The notes: generated by a model from the sequence alone, not told the origin. Shown: positions 36,142 through 44,870, counted from the first letter of the stretch. The stretch is 64,000 nt of DNA from an uncultured Acetatifactor sp. (GCA_910580225.1 CAJTXE010000009.1:38773-102772), one strand, 5' to 3'. Numbers and translations are program-made.

Positions 36142-36170
36142 ATTATAAGCCTATCCACCATACAAGTCAA
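36142..36170 (-). promoter_or_regulatory. SigA-type promoter of the BMC operon
   Basis: On the minus strand TTGACT (36165-36170) and TATAAT (36142-36147) are separated by 17 bases, a near-consensus promoter. The aldolase ATG follows about 50 bases downstream of the -10. No clear operator was identified. Confidence 0.75.
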
Positions 36171-36318
36171 TAAATAATTGTTGGATTGTGTCGTTTTTGT
36201 TTTATTTTTGTGGTTTCTATATCCGTCTTTTCCGGCATGGGGCGGAAACAGACCAATCTTTGGACAACTCCGGTTCAGCGTAGTCTCCCCGCTTCCCCAC
36301 AGACCATGCCGGAAGCCG

Positions 36319-37104
36319 CTACTCCCGGAAGGCCCGGAGCATGTTCTCTATCCGCTCTAAATCCCGGGCTTCCTCCGCGGAATCATAGGTATAATTTTCC
36401 GGCACGGAGGAAAACAGTTCAACACGGCTCATTTCGCTCTCCGGCAGCTCCCCCATGGAATGAACCTCTGCATAGAAGACTCTGCCGTTATTCTTTCCCA
36501 CGCCGTCCTCCCACTTCTGTTCATAATCCCACAGCGGCGTCAGATGACAGTCCGTAATCCCCGATTCCTCGTACAGCTCCCGTCTCGCCGCCTGCAGGGG
36601 CGTCTCTCCCCGCTCCACATGACCGCCCGGATGCTCAAAGCTTCCCCGGCGCTTATGCAGACAGTAAACCCATTTCCCTTGGTAATTTGCAAAAATCACC
36701 ACAAAGCTGATGTCAGACAGCCATCCCGGCGGATAATTTGTCTTTTGTATGGGAGGCTGCTGCGGAAAGGCCCGGAGAAAGACAGTATTTCCATCCGGGT
36801 CATAAAAGCTCATATTCACTGCTCCCCAGGGACGCGCTGCAGGCGGTTCTATGATTTTGGCCCCCAGTTCCCTGAGCCTGTCATACTCCCGCTGAATATC
36901 CTCCACGGTAAATGCCAGGCAAATATTCTGATTCCGGTTATTTTTCTCTGTGCCGTCATGATATATGGTCAGCATGGTTTCTTCCGCGATCAGGGTCTGG
37001 TGTACCCTGTCATTGCTTCCGTTATCGATCTGCAGCAGCTTTTTATAAAAGTCCGCCAGTCTTATCACATCATTGGTCAGCAATCCGACTTCGCCTATTT
37101 TCAT
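36319..37104 (-). CDS. fusion of a VOC (glyoxalase-fold) domain and a NUDIX hydrolase
   Basis: The 261-residue protein joins two domains. Residues 1-115 form a VOC/glyoxalase-like domain ending in FYDPDGNTVFL. Residues 130-256 form a NUDIX domain with the full signature GGHVERGETPLQAARRELYEESGI (G-x5-E-x7-REUxEExGU). NUDIX enzymes hydrolyse nucleoside diphosphates linked to another group. The VOC part could bind a substrate or metal. The combination is unusual and its substrate is unknown. The ATG at 37104 has GGAGGAAG upstream. It ends about 170 bases from the BMC promoter on the same strand. Confidence 0.85.
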   Translation of the reverse strand: MKIGEVGLLTNDVIRLADFYKKLLQIDNGSNDRVHQTLIAEETMLTIYHDGTEKNNRNQNICLAFTVEDIQREYDRLRELGAKIIEPPAARPWGAVNMSFYDPDGNTVFLRAFPQQPPIQKTNYPPGWLSDISFVVIFANYQGKWVYCLHKRRGSFEHPGGHVERGETPLQAARRELYEESGITDCHLTPLWDYEQKWEDGVGKNNGRVFYAEVHSMGELPESEMSRVELFSSVPENYTYDSAEEARDLERIENMLRAFRE

Positions 37105-37161
37105 GCCGCTTCCTCCCATATTTTGTTATGCCTCCACAGCCCCCACGCTTCTATAGGCGCC

Positions 37162-38733
37162 TTACTCCACCCTTTCGATCACGCAGCTGTGCATTTTCTC
37201 ACTGCTGTCCTTATCATAATTCACGCCCACCAACAGAATCTCGCCGGAATACCCCTCCAGAGCCCGGGTATACTGTCGTTCCCTGATCTGCGCAAGAGCT
37301 GCCGACGCGGATTTATCAAATTTTAATTCCACCACAATAGCCGGTTTCCTGCGGCCGGGCAGGGGCAGGAATACCACATCGGCAAACCCCCGGCCGGTGG
37401 GAAACTCCCGTATCATTCGATAATCCCTTCTGGCACTATAATATGCCAGGCTGACGGCCGCCCCCAGGCAGCTCTCGTCATTGTAGGTCAGAATGGAAGC
37501 CACCTCCCTGTGGGCCCTGTCCAAACCTTCCGCGACTCGTTTTTCATCCCCCCGAAGGGTATCCTCCAACAGCCGTTCCGATGCCCTCAACACATTCATG
37601 ACTTCTGCCCAACCGCCCACACTCATGGCGTTCTCAAATTCCTCGCTGATTTCCTTATTGGGAATAAAAGCCTCTCTCTCCACAGAGTCATATCCCAGAT
37701 ATCCCAGGTGAATCAGCAGGGTCAGTACATCATCCTTTGTCCGGAAGGTACACATGTCATTCTGGAAGCTTCTGGTGTTTACCCGGACGCGCTCCCCGCC
37801 CAACATCCCAATGACATCTGCCCGCAGTCCGTCGAAATCCATATCCATGTATATCTTCAATGCATCATAGGTCTCTGTAGACGTCCAATAGTTTGAAAAT
37901 CTCCGGCGAAGCATAGATTCCACTACGGATTTGGGATTGTATACATGCTTGAATTCCGTCAATTGATATCCGTCATACCAGGCCTTTGTCTCCTCATAAT
38001 TCATGGAAAACCGCTGACACAGCCCCCTGACCTCCTCTTCCGTAAATCCGGTATATTCCTCCAAGAAAGCCTGATCCGTCATGGAATATTCCCAGAACAT
38101 ATTCAGCGCTGAATGTTGACCGTATTTTTTTACCGGGAGAATCCCTGTCATGTAAGCAAGCGCCACATAAGCCTGGTCCTTCAGCAGATTCCTCAAAAAA
38201 TCAAGATACTCCTTCTGTAGCGCCTCCGAATCCTGCCGCTCTCTCATTACACAGTCCCATTCGTCAATCAGGAAAACAAACTGCTTTCCGGTTTTGGCGT
38301 AAATTCTTTCAAGCGCCTCCGCCAAAACAATTGTATCCTGCGGAAGCAAATCTCCATATATTTCCCGAATATCTTCAAGCACCACCCGCTCCAGGTATTC
38401 TATCATCCCAGAATCCCTAGCGCGTATCACAAACTGCTGCATATTCAGCAGAATCACGTCAAACCGGTTCAGATATTCGGAATAGGATTTGTTTTCTTCT
38501 ATCTTCAGCCCTGCAAACAGCTCTTTGGAATCACAGCTGCTGCTGTAATAAGCCGCAAGCATCTTAAGCGCCATAGACTTTCCGAAGCGCCTGGGCCTGC
38601 TGACGCAGAAATATTTCTGTTCCGTATTCAAATACCGGTTCGTACAGGCAAGCAGTCCTGTCTTGTCCACATAGATCTCCGAGCGAACTGCTGTCCAAAA
38701 GCCTTCATTTGTCGGATTTAAATAAATACCCAT
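37162..38733 (-). CDS. AAA-ATPase-like / PD-(D/E)XK nuclease-like protein (DUF1703 type)
   Basis: This large family in gut Firmicutes and Bacteroidetes pairs an N-terminal ATPase-like domain with a C-terminal PD-(D/E)XK nuclease-like domain, and its role is unclear. The 523-residue protein shows VDKTGLL, the P-loop SRPRRFGKS (residues 45-53), Walker B-like VFLIDEWDCVM, and near the end GFADVVFLPLPGRRKPAIVVELK with the nuclease-type D...ELK triad. The ATG at 38733 has AAAGGAG upstream. Such genes are often present in many copies and do not depend on neighbours. Confidence 0.85.
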   Translation of the reverse strand: MGIYLNPTNEGFWTAVRSEIYVDKTGLLACTNRYLNTEQKYFCVSRPRRFGKSMALKMLAAYYSSSCDSKELFAGLKIEENKSYSEYLNRFDVILLNMQQFVIRARDSGMIEYLERVVLEDIREIYGDLLPQDTIVLAEALERIYAKTGKQFVFLIDEWDCVMRERQDSEALQKEYLDFLRNLLKDQAYVALAYMTGILPVKKYGQHSALNMFWEYSMTDQAFLEEYTGFTEEEVRGLCQRFSMNYEETKAWYDGYQLTEFKHVYNPKSVVESMLRRRFSNYWTSTETYDALKIYMDMDFDGLRADVIGMLGGERVRVNTRSFQNDMCTFRTKDDVLTLLIHLGYLGYDSVEREAFIPNKEISEEFENAMSVGGWAEVMNVLRASERLLEDTLRGDEKRVAEGLDRAHREVASILTYNDESCLGAAVSLAYYSARRDYRMIREFPTGRGFADVVFLPLPGRRKPAIVVELKFDKSASAALAQIRERQYTRALEGYSGEILLVGVNYDKDSSEKMHSCVIERVE

Positions 38734-39011
38734 ATGGAGTCTCCTTTCTGTCCACATTGTTTCCACCTGCGGCTCCCGCTTAAATTGTTCTGTATCTTTC
38801 CCAACCTTTCCCACAATTAACTCATCATTGACTTCCCAGACCGTTTACAGACAGGGCCTGCATATGATATAATGCAAAAGGAAATCATTCTGTATGCTTC
38901 TTCCAACCTCATATGCCTGCCACAGGTATACGACAGGTTTTCCACCAGTTCCTATGCAGTTCCGCAGCTGACATACTACGATTAACAGCACCTTAATAAT
39001 TGAATAAAGGC
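38734..39011 (+). promoter_or_regulatory. gap with a possible plus-strand promoter
   Basis: In the 333 bases between the divergent genes, TTTACA (38844-38849) and TATAAT (38868-38873), 18 bases apart, form a promoter-like pair on the plus strand, about 170 bases before a second such promoter at 39012. No open frame lies between them. A leader or small RNA is possible but unproven. Confidence 0.35.
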
Positions 39012-39040
39012 TTTACATCTTTTCTCAAATCCGCTATACT
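39012..39040 (+). promoter_or_regulatory. SigA-type promoter for the 51-residue gene
   Basis: TTTACA (39012-39017) and TATACT (39035-39040) are separated by 17 bases, and the ATG follows 26 bases later. Confidence 0.75.
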
Positions 39041-39066
39041 GATTCTATCAGAAAGGCGGTGATAGG

Positions 39067-39222
39067 ATGGCTACAGATATGGGAATGACAAATAAACAGT
39101 TTCAGGGATTTATCCGGCTCGCTTTGGAATTTATCAATAACGCTCTAATGAAAACACCCGATAACGAGGATTTACAAAAGTTAAAAGATATCTTTCAATC
39201 AATGTTGGAAGACGGCAATTAA
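39067..39222 (+). CDS. 51-residue protein, unknown
   Basis: This short gene on the plus strand reads MATDMGMTNKQFQGFIRLAL and ends DIFQSMLEDGN. A GGCGGTGATAGG-type ribosome site precedes the ATG, a near-consensus promoter lies upstream and a good terminator follows, so it is a complete transcription unit. The product is predicted helical and soluble. Similar MTNKQF-type small proteins are common in Lachnospiraceae, but I do not know a function. It runs against the direction of every neighbour. Confidence 0.75.
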   Translation: MATDMGMTNKQFQGFIRLALEFINNALMKTPDNEDLQKLKDIFQSMLEDGN

Positions 39223-39252
39223 CCATACATAAATCGTAACTCATAACAGAAG

Positions 39253-39297
39253 GTGTAAAGTCTTTATTGAATGATTAAGGCTTTACACTTTTCTTTT
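39253..39297 (+). terminator. terminator after the 51-residue gene
   Basis: Arms GTGTAAAG (39253-39260) and CTTTACAC (39281-39288) are perfect and are followed on the plus strand by TTTTCTTTTT. The hairpin overlaps the stop codon region of the convergent gene at 39283. Confidence 0.85.
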
Positions 39298-39918
39298 TAC
39301 ATTCTGCCACTCCGGCGTAAGCTCCGGAGTAAACTGTGTCCCCAGACGTTTCAATTCCCCCAGGACCTTCTCCTGCCCCCGTTTTGTCCGATACCAGTTT
39401 TCCCTGGTCACATCCACATAAACCGGCGCAATGAGAAATTCCGTTTCGGGAAAATTCAACTGGTAATACATCAGGCACCTTCTGGAATGGTATCCCTTAC
39501 AGCAGAGAATGGCTTTTTTTGGGTGAATGCCTTTCGCGTCCAGGATTTTTCTGGAAAATCTGGCGTTTTCCGCGGTAAACTGTGCCTCCGCCTCCGGAAA
39601 AATGCCGTCCAGGGCGACTCCCTTGGACAGAAGTACATCCGTATAAAATTCGCATTCCGTAGCATAATCCTTTCCGTAGACATCCGCCTTTGACTTCGCG
39701 CCCGTGAATTTTCCCACTGTTACGGAATATCTGCCCGACGGCACAATGTAGGGCGCATATCCCGCTTTCCACAATTCCGCCGCCCGCTCCGGCAGTTCCG
39801 GATAAGAGCCGCCCGGAATGAAAATAACATCGGAGTGCTTTTCTTCCATTGAAATTCCATCCCCGGGAGGAATATCTTCCAGAAAAATAAAATCGGTAAT
39901 ATCGTCTATCATCCTCAT
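39283..39918 (-). CDS. YdcF/DUF218-like protein
   Basis: The 211-residue protein resembles the DUF218/YdcF family, which includes SanA and ElyC-like proteins linked to envelope processes. It has the early IPGGSYPELPERAAELWKAGYAPYIV segment typical of the family and TAENARFSRKIL followed by AILCCKGYHSRRC. No membrane helix or signal is seen, so it is probably cytoplasmic. The ATG at 39918 has AGGAG upstream. Function is not known. Confidence 0.8.
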   Translation of the reverse strand: MRMIDDITDFIFLEDIPPGDGISMEEKHSDVIFIPGGSYPELPERAAELWKAGYAPYIVPSGRYSVTVGKFTGAKSKADVYGKDYATECEFYTDVLLSKGVALDGIFPEAEAQFTAENARFSRKILDAKGIHPKKAILCCKGYHSRRCLMYYQLNFPETEFLIAPVYVDVTRENWYRTKRGQEKVLGELKRLGTQFTPELTPEWQNVKRKV

Positions 39919-40188
39919 CCTTTTCTCTCCTATCCAGGCCCTGTCAGCTGTGCCGTCCACTCCTCTGCCCCTGAAACACTTCCCCCTTAAAGCATCCCGA
40001 AGTCAGGCTTCCCTTCTATAATAAAGCGAGATAAAGCAATCCTGTTTTGGCTTTTTCACACAGTTTCAAGGGCATTATATGGTACAGCATCTTTCGTTCG
40101 ATTTTCCTTGCGAAAGCCTCTGTGCTGCCATCAAGCTTTGTCCTTTCCCAGTCTTACATCAAATCCACCCTTCTCCGAAAAAGAAAGG

Positions 40189-40986
40189 TCAACCGCCTAT
40201 ATGGCACTTTAATTTGGTGCAGTTCTCCACTTCCCTCTTCAGCTGCTCCATATGGAACTGCTCCGGCGGCAGGATATCCGGCAGTTCATAGGTCCGCCCA
40301 AGTCCCGCATACTTATCCTGCCCAAGCCTGTGGTAGGGAAGCAGGTAGATCTCCTCCACCCCGGGCAGGGCATCCGCGAACCGTGCAATGGCTTTCACTT
40401 CCCCGCTTGTATCATTGAAGGTGGGAATAACGGGCACCCGTATGCTTAGATACGTCTGGCCGGAAGCTGCAATCTTCTTCGCATTCTCCAACATCAGCTC
40501 ATTGCCCTTGCCCGTAAACTGTCTGTGTTTGCCGCTGTCCATATGCTTGATATCCATAAGATAATGATCAAGATATGGCAGAATCTCCCGGATAACCTCC
40601 CATTTGGCGCAGCCCATGCTCTCCATGGCCGTGTTAATTCCCACCGCCTTTGCCGCACGGAGCAAATCCCGGGCAAACTCCGGCTGACAGAGACTCTCCC
40701 CGCCGGAAAGGGTCAGTCCCCCGCCGGAGCGGTTGTAATAGGGCCTGTCCTTCTCCACGGTCTCCATGACCTCCGCCACCGTCACGTCCCGGCCGATGGT
40801 TTTCGCCTTTCCCTGGACAATCATCTCCTGGATGGGGTACTCCTGGGATTCCGGGTTACAGCACCATTTGCACCGCAGTACACAGCCTTTCAAAAAGCAT
40901 ATAGTGCGGATTCCCGTTCCGTCATGTATGGAATAACGCTGTATATCAAAGATTCTTCCTTTTGTCTGTAAATAATCTGCTGCCAT
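40189..40986 (-). CDS. radical SAM glycyl radical enzyme activase
   Basis: The enzyme uses a [4Fe-4S] cluster and SAM to place the glycyl radical on its partner, releasing 5'-deoxyadenosine. The 265-residue protein has C35-x3-C39-x2-C42 (CVLRCKWC), the GGGLTLSGGESL SAM-binding segment and DIKHMD. It lacks the Cys-rich ferredoxin insert found after this motif in many dehydratase activases (about 300 residues), and so looks like the pyruvate formate-lyase activase in size. Its likely partner is the glycyl radical enzyme at 45273, now separated by other genes. It follows the pyrophosphatase-like gene by 68 bases. Confidence 0.92.
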   Translation of the reverse strand: MAADYLQTKGRIFDIQRYSIHDGTGIRTICFLKGCVLRCKWCCNPESQEYPIQEMIVQGKAKTIGRDVTVAEVMETVEKDRPYYNRSGGGLTLSGGESLCQPEFARDLLRAAKAVGINTAMESMGCAKWEVIREILPYLDHYLMDIKHMDSGKHRQFTGKGNELMLENAKKIAASGQTYLSIRVPVIPTFNDTSGEVKAIARFADALPGVEEIYLLPYHRLGQDKYAGLGRTYELPDILPPEQFHMEQLKREVENCTKLKCHIGG

Positions 40987-41054
40987 TTTCTACCACCTTC
41001 GCTCCGCTGCCGCAGGCCTTCCGATCACAAATGAACCCGGAACCGCCCCGGCCC

Positions 41055-41402
41055 TTATCGCCTTATCATGATCCCCTTCATATACTGTGTTTCATTATGC
41101 GCCTGATACACAACCATTTTTTCTTCTTCCGTACAGCCAATCAAAATCTTGATTTCAGAGTCCCTCTTCCTGAAATCCACAGTACATATGACTGCATCCA
41201 CCTGTTTTTCGCCGGAACCCACCCACACGTCAATGCCTGCGCCGTCCATGGATGAAGTATGCTTCAAATATCCGTAATCCACCTGATAAACAAACTCCGG
41301 ATACCTGGGATGGACCGTTCCCTTTGGCCTATCTATGACGATTTCCGAGGCATGAACCAAGGCATCCAACATCTCCCAGAATTCCTTGTCATAACGTTTC
41401 AT
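41055..41402 (-). CDS. small inorganic pyrophosphatase-like protein
   Basis: The 115-residue protein contains VIDRPKGTVHPRYPEFVYQVDYGYL, which resembles the RPxGSxHP...YPVxYGYV core of a small family often named inorganic pyrophosphatase. Classic pyrophosphatases are longer (about 170) and have more acidic metal ligands, several of which are not seen here, so the activity is uncertain. The ATG at 41402 has GGAGGA seven bases upstream. The gene lies between the phosphorylase and the activase and may pull the phosphorylase reaction or serve another phosphate-related role. Confidence 0.6.
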   Translation of the reverse strand: MKRYDKEFWEMLDALVHASEIVIDRPKGTVHPRYPEFVYQVDYGYLKHTSSMDGAGIDVWVGSGEKQVDAVICTVDFRKRDSEIKILIGCTEEEKMVVYQAHNETQYMKGIMIRR

Positions 41403-41436
41403 CTGCATTCCTCCGGTATACACAGCCTCTCCTTTC

Positions 41437-42243
41437 TCACAGCATGCACAGAGCCTCCAGGGCAAGGGCAAACAGCCTCTCCCTGGCGGAAACATTATTG
41501 TTCCAATCCCTGTCGTCATAGTCTTCCGCACCGCCGATGAGAATATCCCCGCTGTAAAGCAGCTGTCCGAAGGTCTTTCCCCGAAACTCCGCAATAGCCG
41601 CCATGGCTGCGCATTCCATCTCCACTACTTTGCAGCCCTCTTCCCTCCGGTAGGCCACCATCTCCCGGGTTTCCCGGTAAAAGCCGTCAGTGGACCAGGT
41701 GGCGCACTCTATGTAGGGAATGTCATGTCTCTCCAGGACTTTCCGGAAGCTCTCTATGGGACCGGGCTGCAGCTCGATAAACCGGGCAGGGGGCAGGTAT
41801 TTATAGGAAGCCCCCTCGTCCCGCAGAGCACGCACCGGAATAATCACATCCCCCTCCGGAATATCATCCAGTACGCCGCAGCCCCCGCAGCAGACGATCA
41901 CCTCCACCCCGCAGCCATAGAGCATATCCGTCATCATGGCAATGGAGCCGGAGGCCACCACCGCCTGTACGGCACAGATTTCCGTTCCGTTTACAGCAAA
42001 ACGGTACACATGAAAATCCTTCATTTCGGACACATAAGTCCCTATCTTTTCGCCTCCATACCGCTCCACTGCCGCGGCAAGAACCTCCTCAAAAAATGTC
42101 ACCAGGCAGAGCCTTGGAAACCGCCGGAATCCACCCTCCCCCTGTCCGTCCCTGTCCGGTTTGGATGCCTCTCTGTCCGGATTGATCACAGCGATTTTAT
42201 CCGTACTGTACTCCAGAATCGGAAATTGGTTTTTTACGATCAT
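41437..42243 (-). CDS. nucleoside phosphorylase (PNP/UDP family), copy 2
   Basis: These enzymes split nucleosides with phosphate to a base and (deoxy)ribose 1-phosphate. The 268-residue protein has the glycine-rich VIVCCGGCGVLDDIPEGDVIIP segment, WSTDGFYRET and the nucleoside-binding VEMECAAM motif with conserved Met-Glu. It is a diverged paralogue of the protein at 47898-48662, sharing layout and motifs. It lies before the pyrophosphatase-like and activase genes. Salvage of the 5'-deoxyadenosine made by the activase is an attractive but untested role. Confidence 0.85.
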   Translation of the reverse strand: MIVKNQFPILEYSTDKIAVINPDREASKPDRDGQGEGGFRRFPRLCLVTFFEEVLAAAVERYGGEKIGTYVSEMKDFHVYRFAVNGTEICAVQAVVASGSIAMMTDMLYGCGVEVIVCCGGCGVLDDIPEGDVIIPVRALRDEGASYKYLPPARFIELQPGPIESFRKVLERHDIPYIECATWSTDGFYRETREMVAYRREEGCKVVEMECAAMAAIAEFRGKTFGQLLYSGDILIGGAEDYDDRDWNNNVSARERLFALALEALCML

Positions 42244-42285
42244 CTACTGTCCCTTTCTCGACTTTCCCATATAAAAAATGTGATA

Positions 42286-42379
42286 TTCTCTTACGGTAAT
42301 TCTCCAACCGATGAAATATCCCGACTACATTCACCTTATCTGTTGCAATATTGAAGACGACAGAGGACTGTTCCGGCAT
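42286..42379 (-). pseudogene. possible remnant of a RelE/ParE-type toxin gene
   Basis: A short frame in the gap upstream of the phosphorylase reads SVVFNIATDKVNVVGIFHRL followed by ENYRKRI. It resembles the C-terminal strand pair of RelE/ParE toxins (VxVVGIxHxxxDY). The upstream part of such a gene is missing, because the alpha/beta hydrolase gene ends at 42398. No antitoxin is present. Confidence 0.35.
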
Positions 42380-42397
42380 CCTATGTCTGTCCGTTTT

Positions 42398-43084
42398 CTA
42401 TCTGCTGCTCTGTAAAAAGGCTTCCACCTCTTTATTGAATGCGGCATATTTCTTATTTGCAATAAAATGAGTGCCCTTAACAATTGCCAATTCAGCACCG
42501 GGTACATTTTCCGCAATCTTTTTTGTATGGGATTCCTTAATCATATCGCGGCTTCCGCAAATCACCAGTGTGGGAGCTGTTATTTTTGCCAATTCTTTCG
42601 GCTCAATATTCGGCTCATTCACCATCAGGCCGAGCATTTCGGCACTCCTTTTTGCACCCGGCGACTTGGAGGCAAATCGTTTTGCTATTTTATATCCTAT
42701 TTCAATCGGAATCTGTGTCGTCCTTTTCACACCATCCGGATTCAGGTTTCCTCCGTTTAAGATCAATGCCTTTACCTTATCCGGATGCTTTATCGCAAAC
42801 TGCATGGCGATATTTGCCCCGTCTGAAAATCCCAAAATGACTGCGGCAGGAATTTCCAAATCTGTCATGAAATCATACAAATCCCGGGAAAACTGCGCAA
42901 TCGTAAAAGGAGCCGTACCCCTTGGCGACTTACCATGCCCTCGTGTGTCTAAGGCAATCACTCTGTATCTGCGGCTAAAATATTCTATTTGGTGCCTGAA
43001 ATAAGTGCCGTCCTCTCCGTTCCCATGCAACAGGATAAAGGGTTCCTGATTTCCTTTTTCCTGATAGTATAAAGCGATATCCAT
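42398..43084 (-). CDS. alpha/beta hydrolase
   Basis: The 228-residue protein has the oxyanion-hole region LLHGNGEDGTYF, nucleophile elbow GFSDGAN, an acid in the second half (CGSRDM) and a late histidine (KGTHF), giving a Ser-Asp-His triad. Likely substrates are small esters, amides or lactones, and none can be named. It belongs to a block of lower-GC genes between the glycyl radical enzyme and its activase. Confidence 0.9.
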   Translation of the reverse strand: MDIALYYQEKGNQEPFILLHGNGEDGTYFRHQIEYFSRRYRVIALDTRGHGKSPRGTAPFTIAQFSRDLYDFMTDLEIPAAVILGFSDGANIAMQFAIKHPDKVKALILNGGNLNPDGVKRTTQIPIEIGYKIAKRFASKSPGAKRSAEMLGLMVNEPNIEPKELAKITAPTLVICGSRDMIKESHTKKIAENVPGAELAIVKGTHFIANKKYAAFNKEVEAFLQSSR

Positions 43085-43114
43085 AAAGCTTCCTCACAAA
43101 CCAGAATGCTTCCC

Positions 43115-43750
43115 TCATCGGGTATAATCCTTCAATTCCTCCAGAAATTCCTGATATTCATCATCAGACCAGTAAAATGTCAGCTCTTCTTCCGTAAAAT
43201 CTTCCGGCTTGTAACGCATGAAATGATCTCCGATATCATATGCAAACCTTCGCAGAACAGCTTCCGCAAATTCCCGGAAAAACATCCCGATACCCGTTAT
43301 CACATTTCCGTCTTCCACGACTCCCTTGTGCAGGAAGTTTTGCTTTTCCACAAAATCAAAAACGTCCGCCATCTGCATAAAATAACCCGAAGTAAATTTC
43401 CTGCCGCCAAGAATTCCCGCTTTGGACAGCAAAATCGGAGCGGAAGAAATCGCCGCAAAGACAACATCCGAATGCATTCCGCTTCTGATAAAGTCAATCA
43501 ATGCATCATCGAACAGCGCAGGCAATGGATGGATTGTTCCCGGCAATATCACGCAGCTGTAATCGGTTATCTTTGCTTCTGCCGTTGTCTTTGTGGGAAG
43601 GATACGGAAGCCTTCCTCGCTCACATATTCTCTGTTTTCACCGGCAATAAAATCAATCTTCTCACCAAACCAGACTGTGAGCGCAGATGTAAGACAGGTG
43701 ATCTCCTGCAAAGAAAAGTCCGGATATAATAAGACCGCAAACTTCCTCAT
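43115..43750 (-). CDS. DJ-1/PfpI family protein with serine at the nucleophile elbow
   Basis: The 211-residue protein has the DJ-1/PfpI fold: an N-terminal MRKFAVLLYPDFSLQEI, ILPGTIHP, and the elbow VVFAAISSAPILL. Most members have Cys in the elbow (AAICxGP). Here Ser occupies the position, so a typical deglycase or protease activity is doubtful. The C-terminal region ends with an acidic segment. It may act as a small-molecule binder or isonitrile hydratase-like enzyme, which is not resolved. Confidence 0.8.
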   Translation of the reverse strand: MRKFAVLLYPDFSLQEITCLTSALTVWFGEKIDFIAGENREYVSEEGFRILPTKTTAEAKITDYSCVILPGTIHPLPALFDDALIDFIRSGMHSDVVFAAISSAPILLSKAGILGGRKFTSGYFMQMADVFDFVEKQNFLHKGVVEDGNVITGIGMFFREFAEAVLRRFAYDIGDHFMRYKPEDFTEEELTFYWSDDEYQEFLEELKDYTR

Positions 43751-43779
43751 TCCTTTTACCTCCCTATATTTTCCTCCCT

Positions 43780-43894
43780 GATTTATACTCGTGAACGCAT
43801 TTAATTGCCGCTTTCAGCTCTGGATTGCCGATGCGTTCACTCGTTATACTGTGCAGACGGCAATTAATTTCGTTTGTGGGTATAAATCGCTGCG
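43780..43894. repeat. 115-bp palindromic element ending in TCGCTGCG
   Basis: The outer arms GATTTATAC (43780-43788) and GTATAAATC (43880-43888) are perfect and are followed by GCTGCG. Inside are GTGAACGCAT/ATGCGTTCAC (43791-43800 with 43831-43840) and TTAATTGCCG/CGGCAATTAA (43801-43810 with 43858-43867). An element of the same length and ends lies at 52855-52969. Confidence 0.8.
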
Positions 43895-43944
43895 CCATGG
43901 CACGAAAGGGTAAAGTCAAGGCCATTCTTAAACCGGGGATTCCG

Positions 43945-44460
43945 CTACGCCAGTTCCTCAATTAAAAAGTCCTTGTAGTCCGTTCCCGACTGCACACCTT
44001 TCAGTTCAATGGCAACCGAACACCAGACATTCGCTCTGTCAGCCACTGTAAAATGAAAGTCTTTTTGCAGCCAGGTATCATTCACCACATCCTCCAGAAA
44101 ATCTTCTTCCCCATCATATTCCAGAAACATTTCCACCTCAAATAAGCTGTCTGTTTCCGTAATAAAATCATCTAAGATTTCGTCAGGAACAGCAATGCCT
44201 TCCCCGCAGATGAGTCCGTCATAACCATGCAGCGCAAAATCGTACAGCAGATAATCTGTCCCGCAATCCCCGCAAACTGCACGTACCGCCTGTGCATATT
44301 TGTTCTCATATTCATGGACTGACATTTTGTACCTGCCATAAAACTCGCCAAAGCACCGTATTTTAAATGCTTTGCATCCGCACTGGCAAATAATCCTGCC
44401 CTCATATCCTTCTTCATCTGTAGGATGGTATATTTTTTCAAGATGCTTCGGCTTGATCAT
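43945..44460 (-). CDS. hypothetical protein with a Cys-rich zinc-ribbon-like pair
   Basis: The 171-residue protein is not recognised. It has CQCGC near residue 25 and CGDCG near residue 63, which could bind one zinc, and an acidic second half. It appears soluble. The neighbours are a palindromic element on one side and a small membrane protein on the other, and base use is more AT-rich than in the glycyl radical cluster. An immunity-protein role has been suggested for some proteins of similar look, but nothing here proves it. Confidence 0.6.
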   Translation of the reverse strand: MIKPKHLEKIYHPTDEEGYEGRIICQCGCKAFKIRCFGEFYGRYKMSVHEYENKYAQAVRAVCGDCGTDYLLYDFALHGYDGLICGEGIAVPDEILDDFITETDSLFEVEMFLEYDGEEDFLEDVVNDTWLQKDFHFTVADRANVWCSVAIELKGVQSGTDYKDFLIEELA

Positions 44461-44608
44461 CCTATTCTTTCCCCTCCGGCTCCTGTTCTCTCCATAACCG
44501 AAGAAAATCAGCCCTGCAGAAATCCGCAGGCCCCTTCTCCCCAGACTATCTAAACTCCCTTTTCGAAAAAGTGTTTTTCGACAACTTAACAGTTCTATAA
44601 ACTGGAAA

Positions 44609-44830
44609 TTACTTATCTTCCTTCAAGGCTTTGGCTGCGACAACTATTCCTATAACGGCGAGAACATAGAAAAAAAGAATAATATAACATTCAATGCCAC
44701 CAAAATCAAATACATTTAAAACTGTTGACCACGCTCCTTCCTGAATGACAGATGCGCTTGCGATCAGCCAACCAGTTCCGCCAATAATTCCACATAGCAT
44801 TAAGGCACAACCAAAAATCAGCTTTTTCAT
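44609..44830 (-). CDS. small two-helix membrane protein, unknown
   Basis: The 73-residue protein starts MKKLIFGCALMLCGIIGGTG and has two hydrophobic helices (about residues 4-26 and 43-66), with a short KALKEDK tail. The ATG at 44830 has AAAGGAG upstream and a promoter lies at 44871-44899. No family is recognised, although small proteins of this type are common in Clostridia. Confidence 0.65.
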   Translation of the reverse strand: MKKLIFGCALMLCGIIGGTGWLIASASVIQEGAWSTVLNVFDFGGIECYIILFFYVLAVIGIVVAAKALKEDK

Positions 44831-44870
44831 GCAGTCACACTCCTTTATGAAATTCCAGTTTATATAGTTA

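Noticed and set aside
41403..41594. Longer N-terminus for the pyrophosphatase-like gene
   Set aside because: The extension is antisense-like to the phosphorylase end and Cys/Trp-rich. GGAGGA stands just before the ATG at 41402.
43764..43961. A 65-codon minus-strand frame
   Set aside because: It is contained in the 115-bp palindromic element and overlaps the next gene without a ribosome site.
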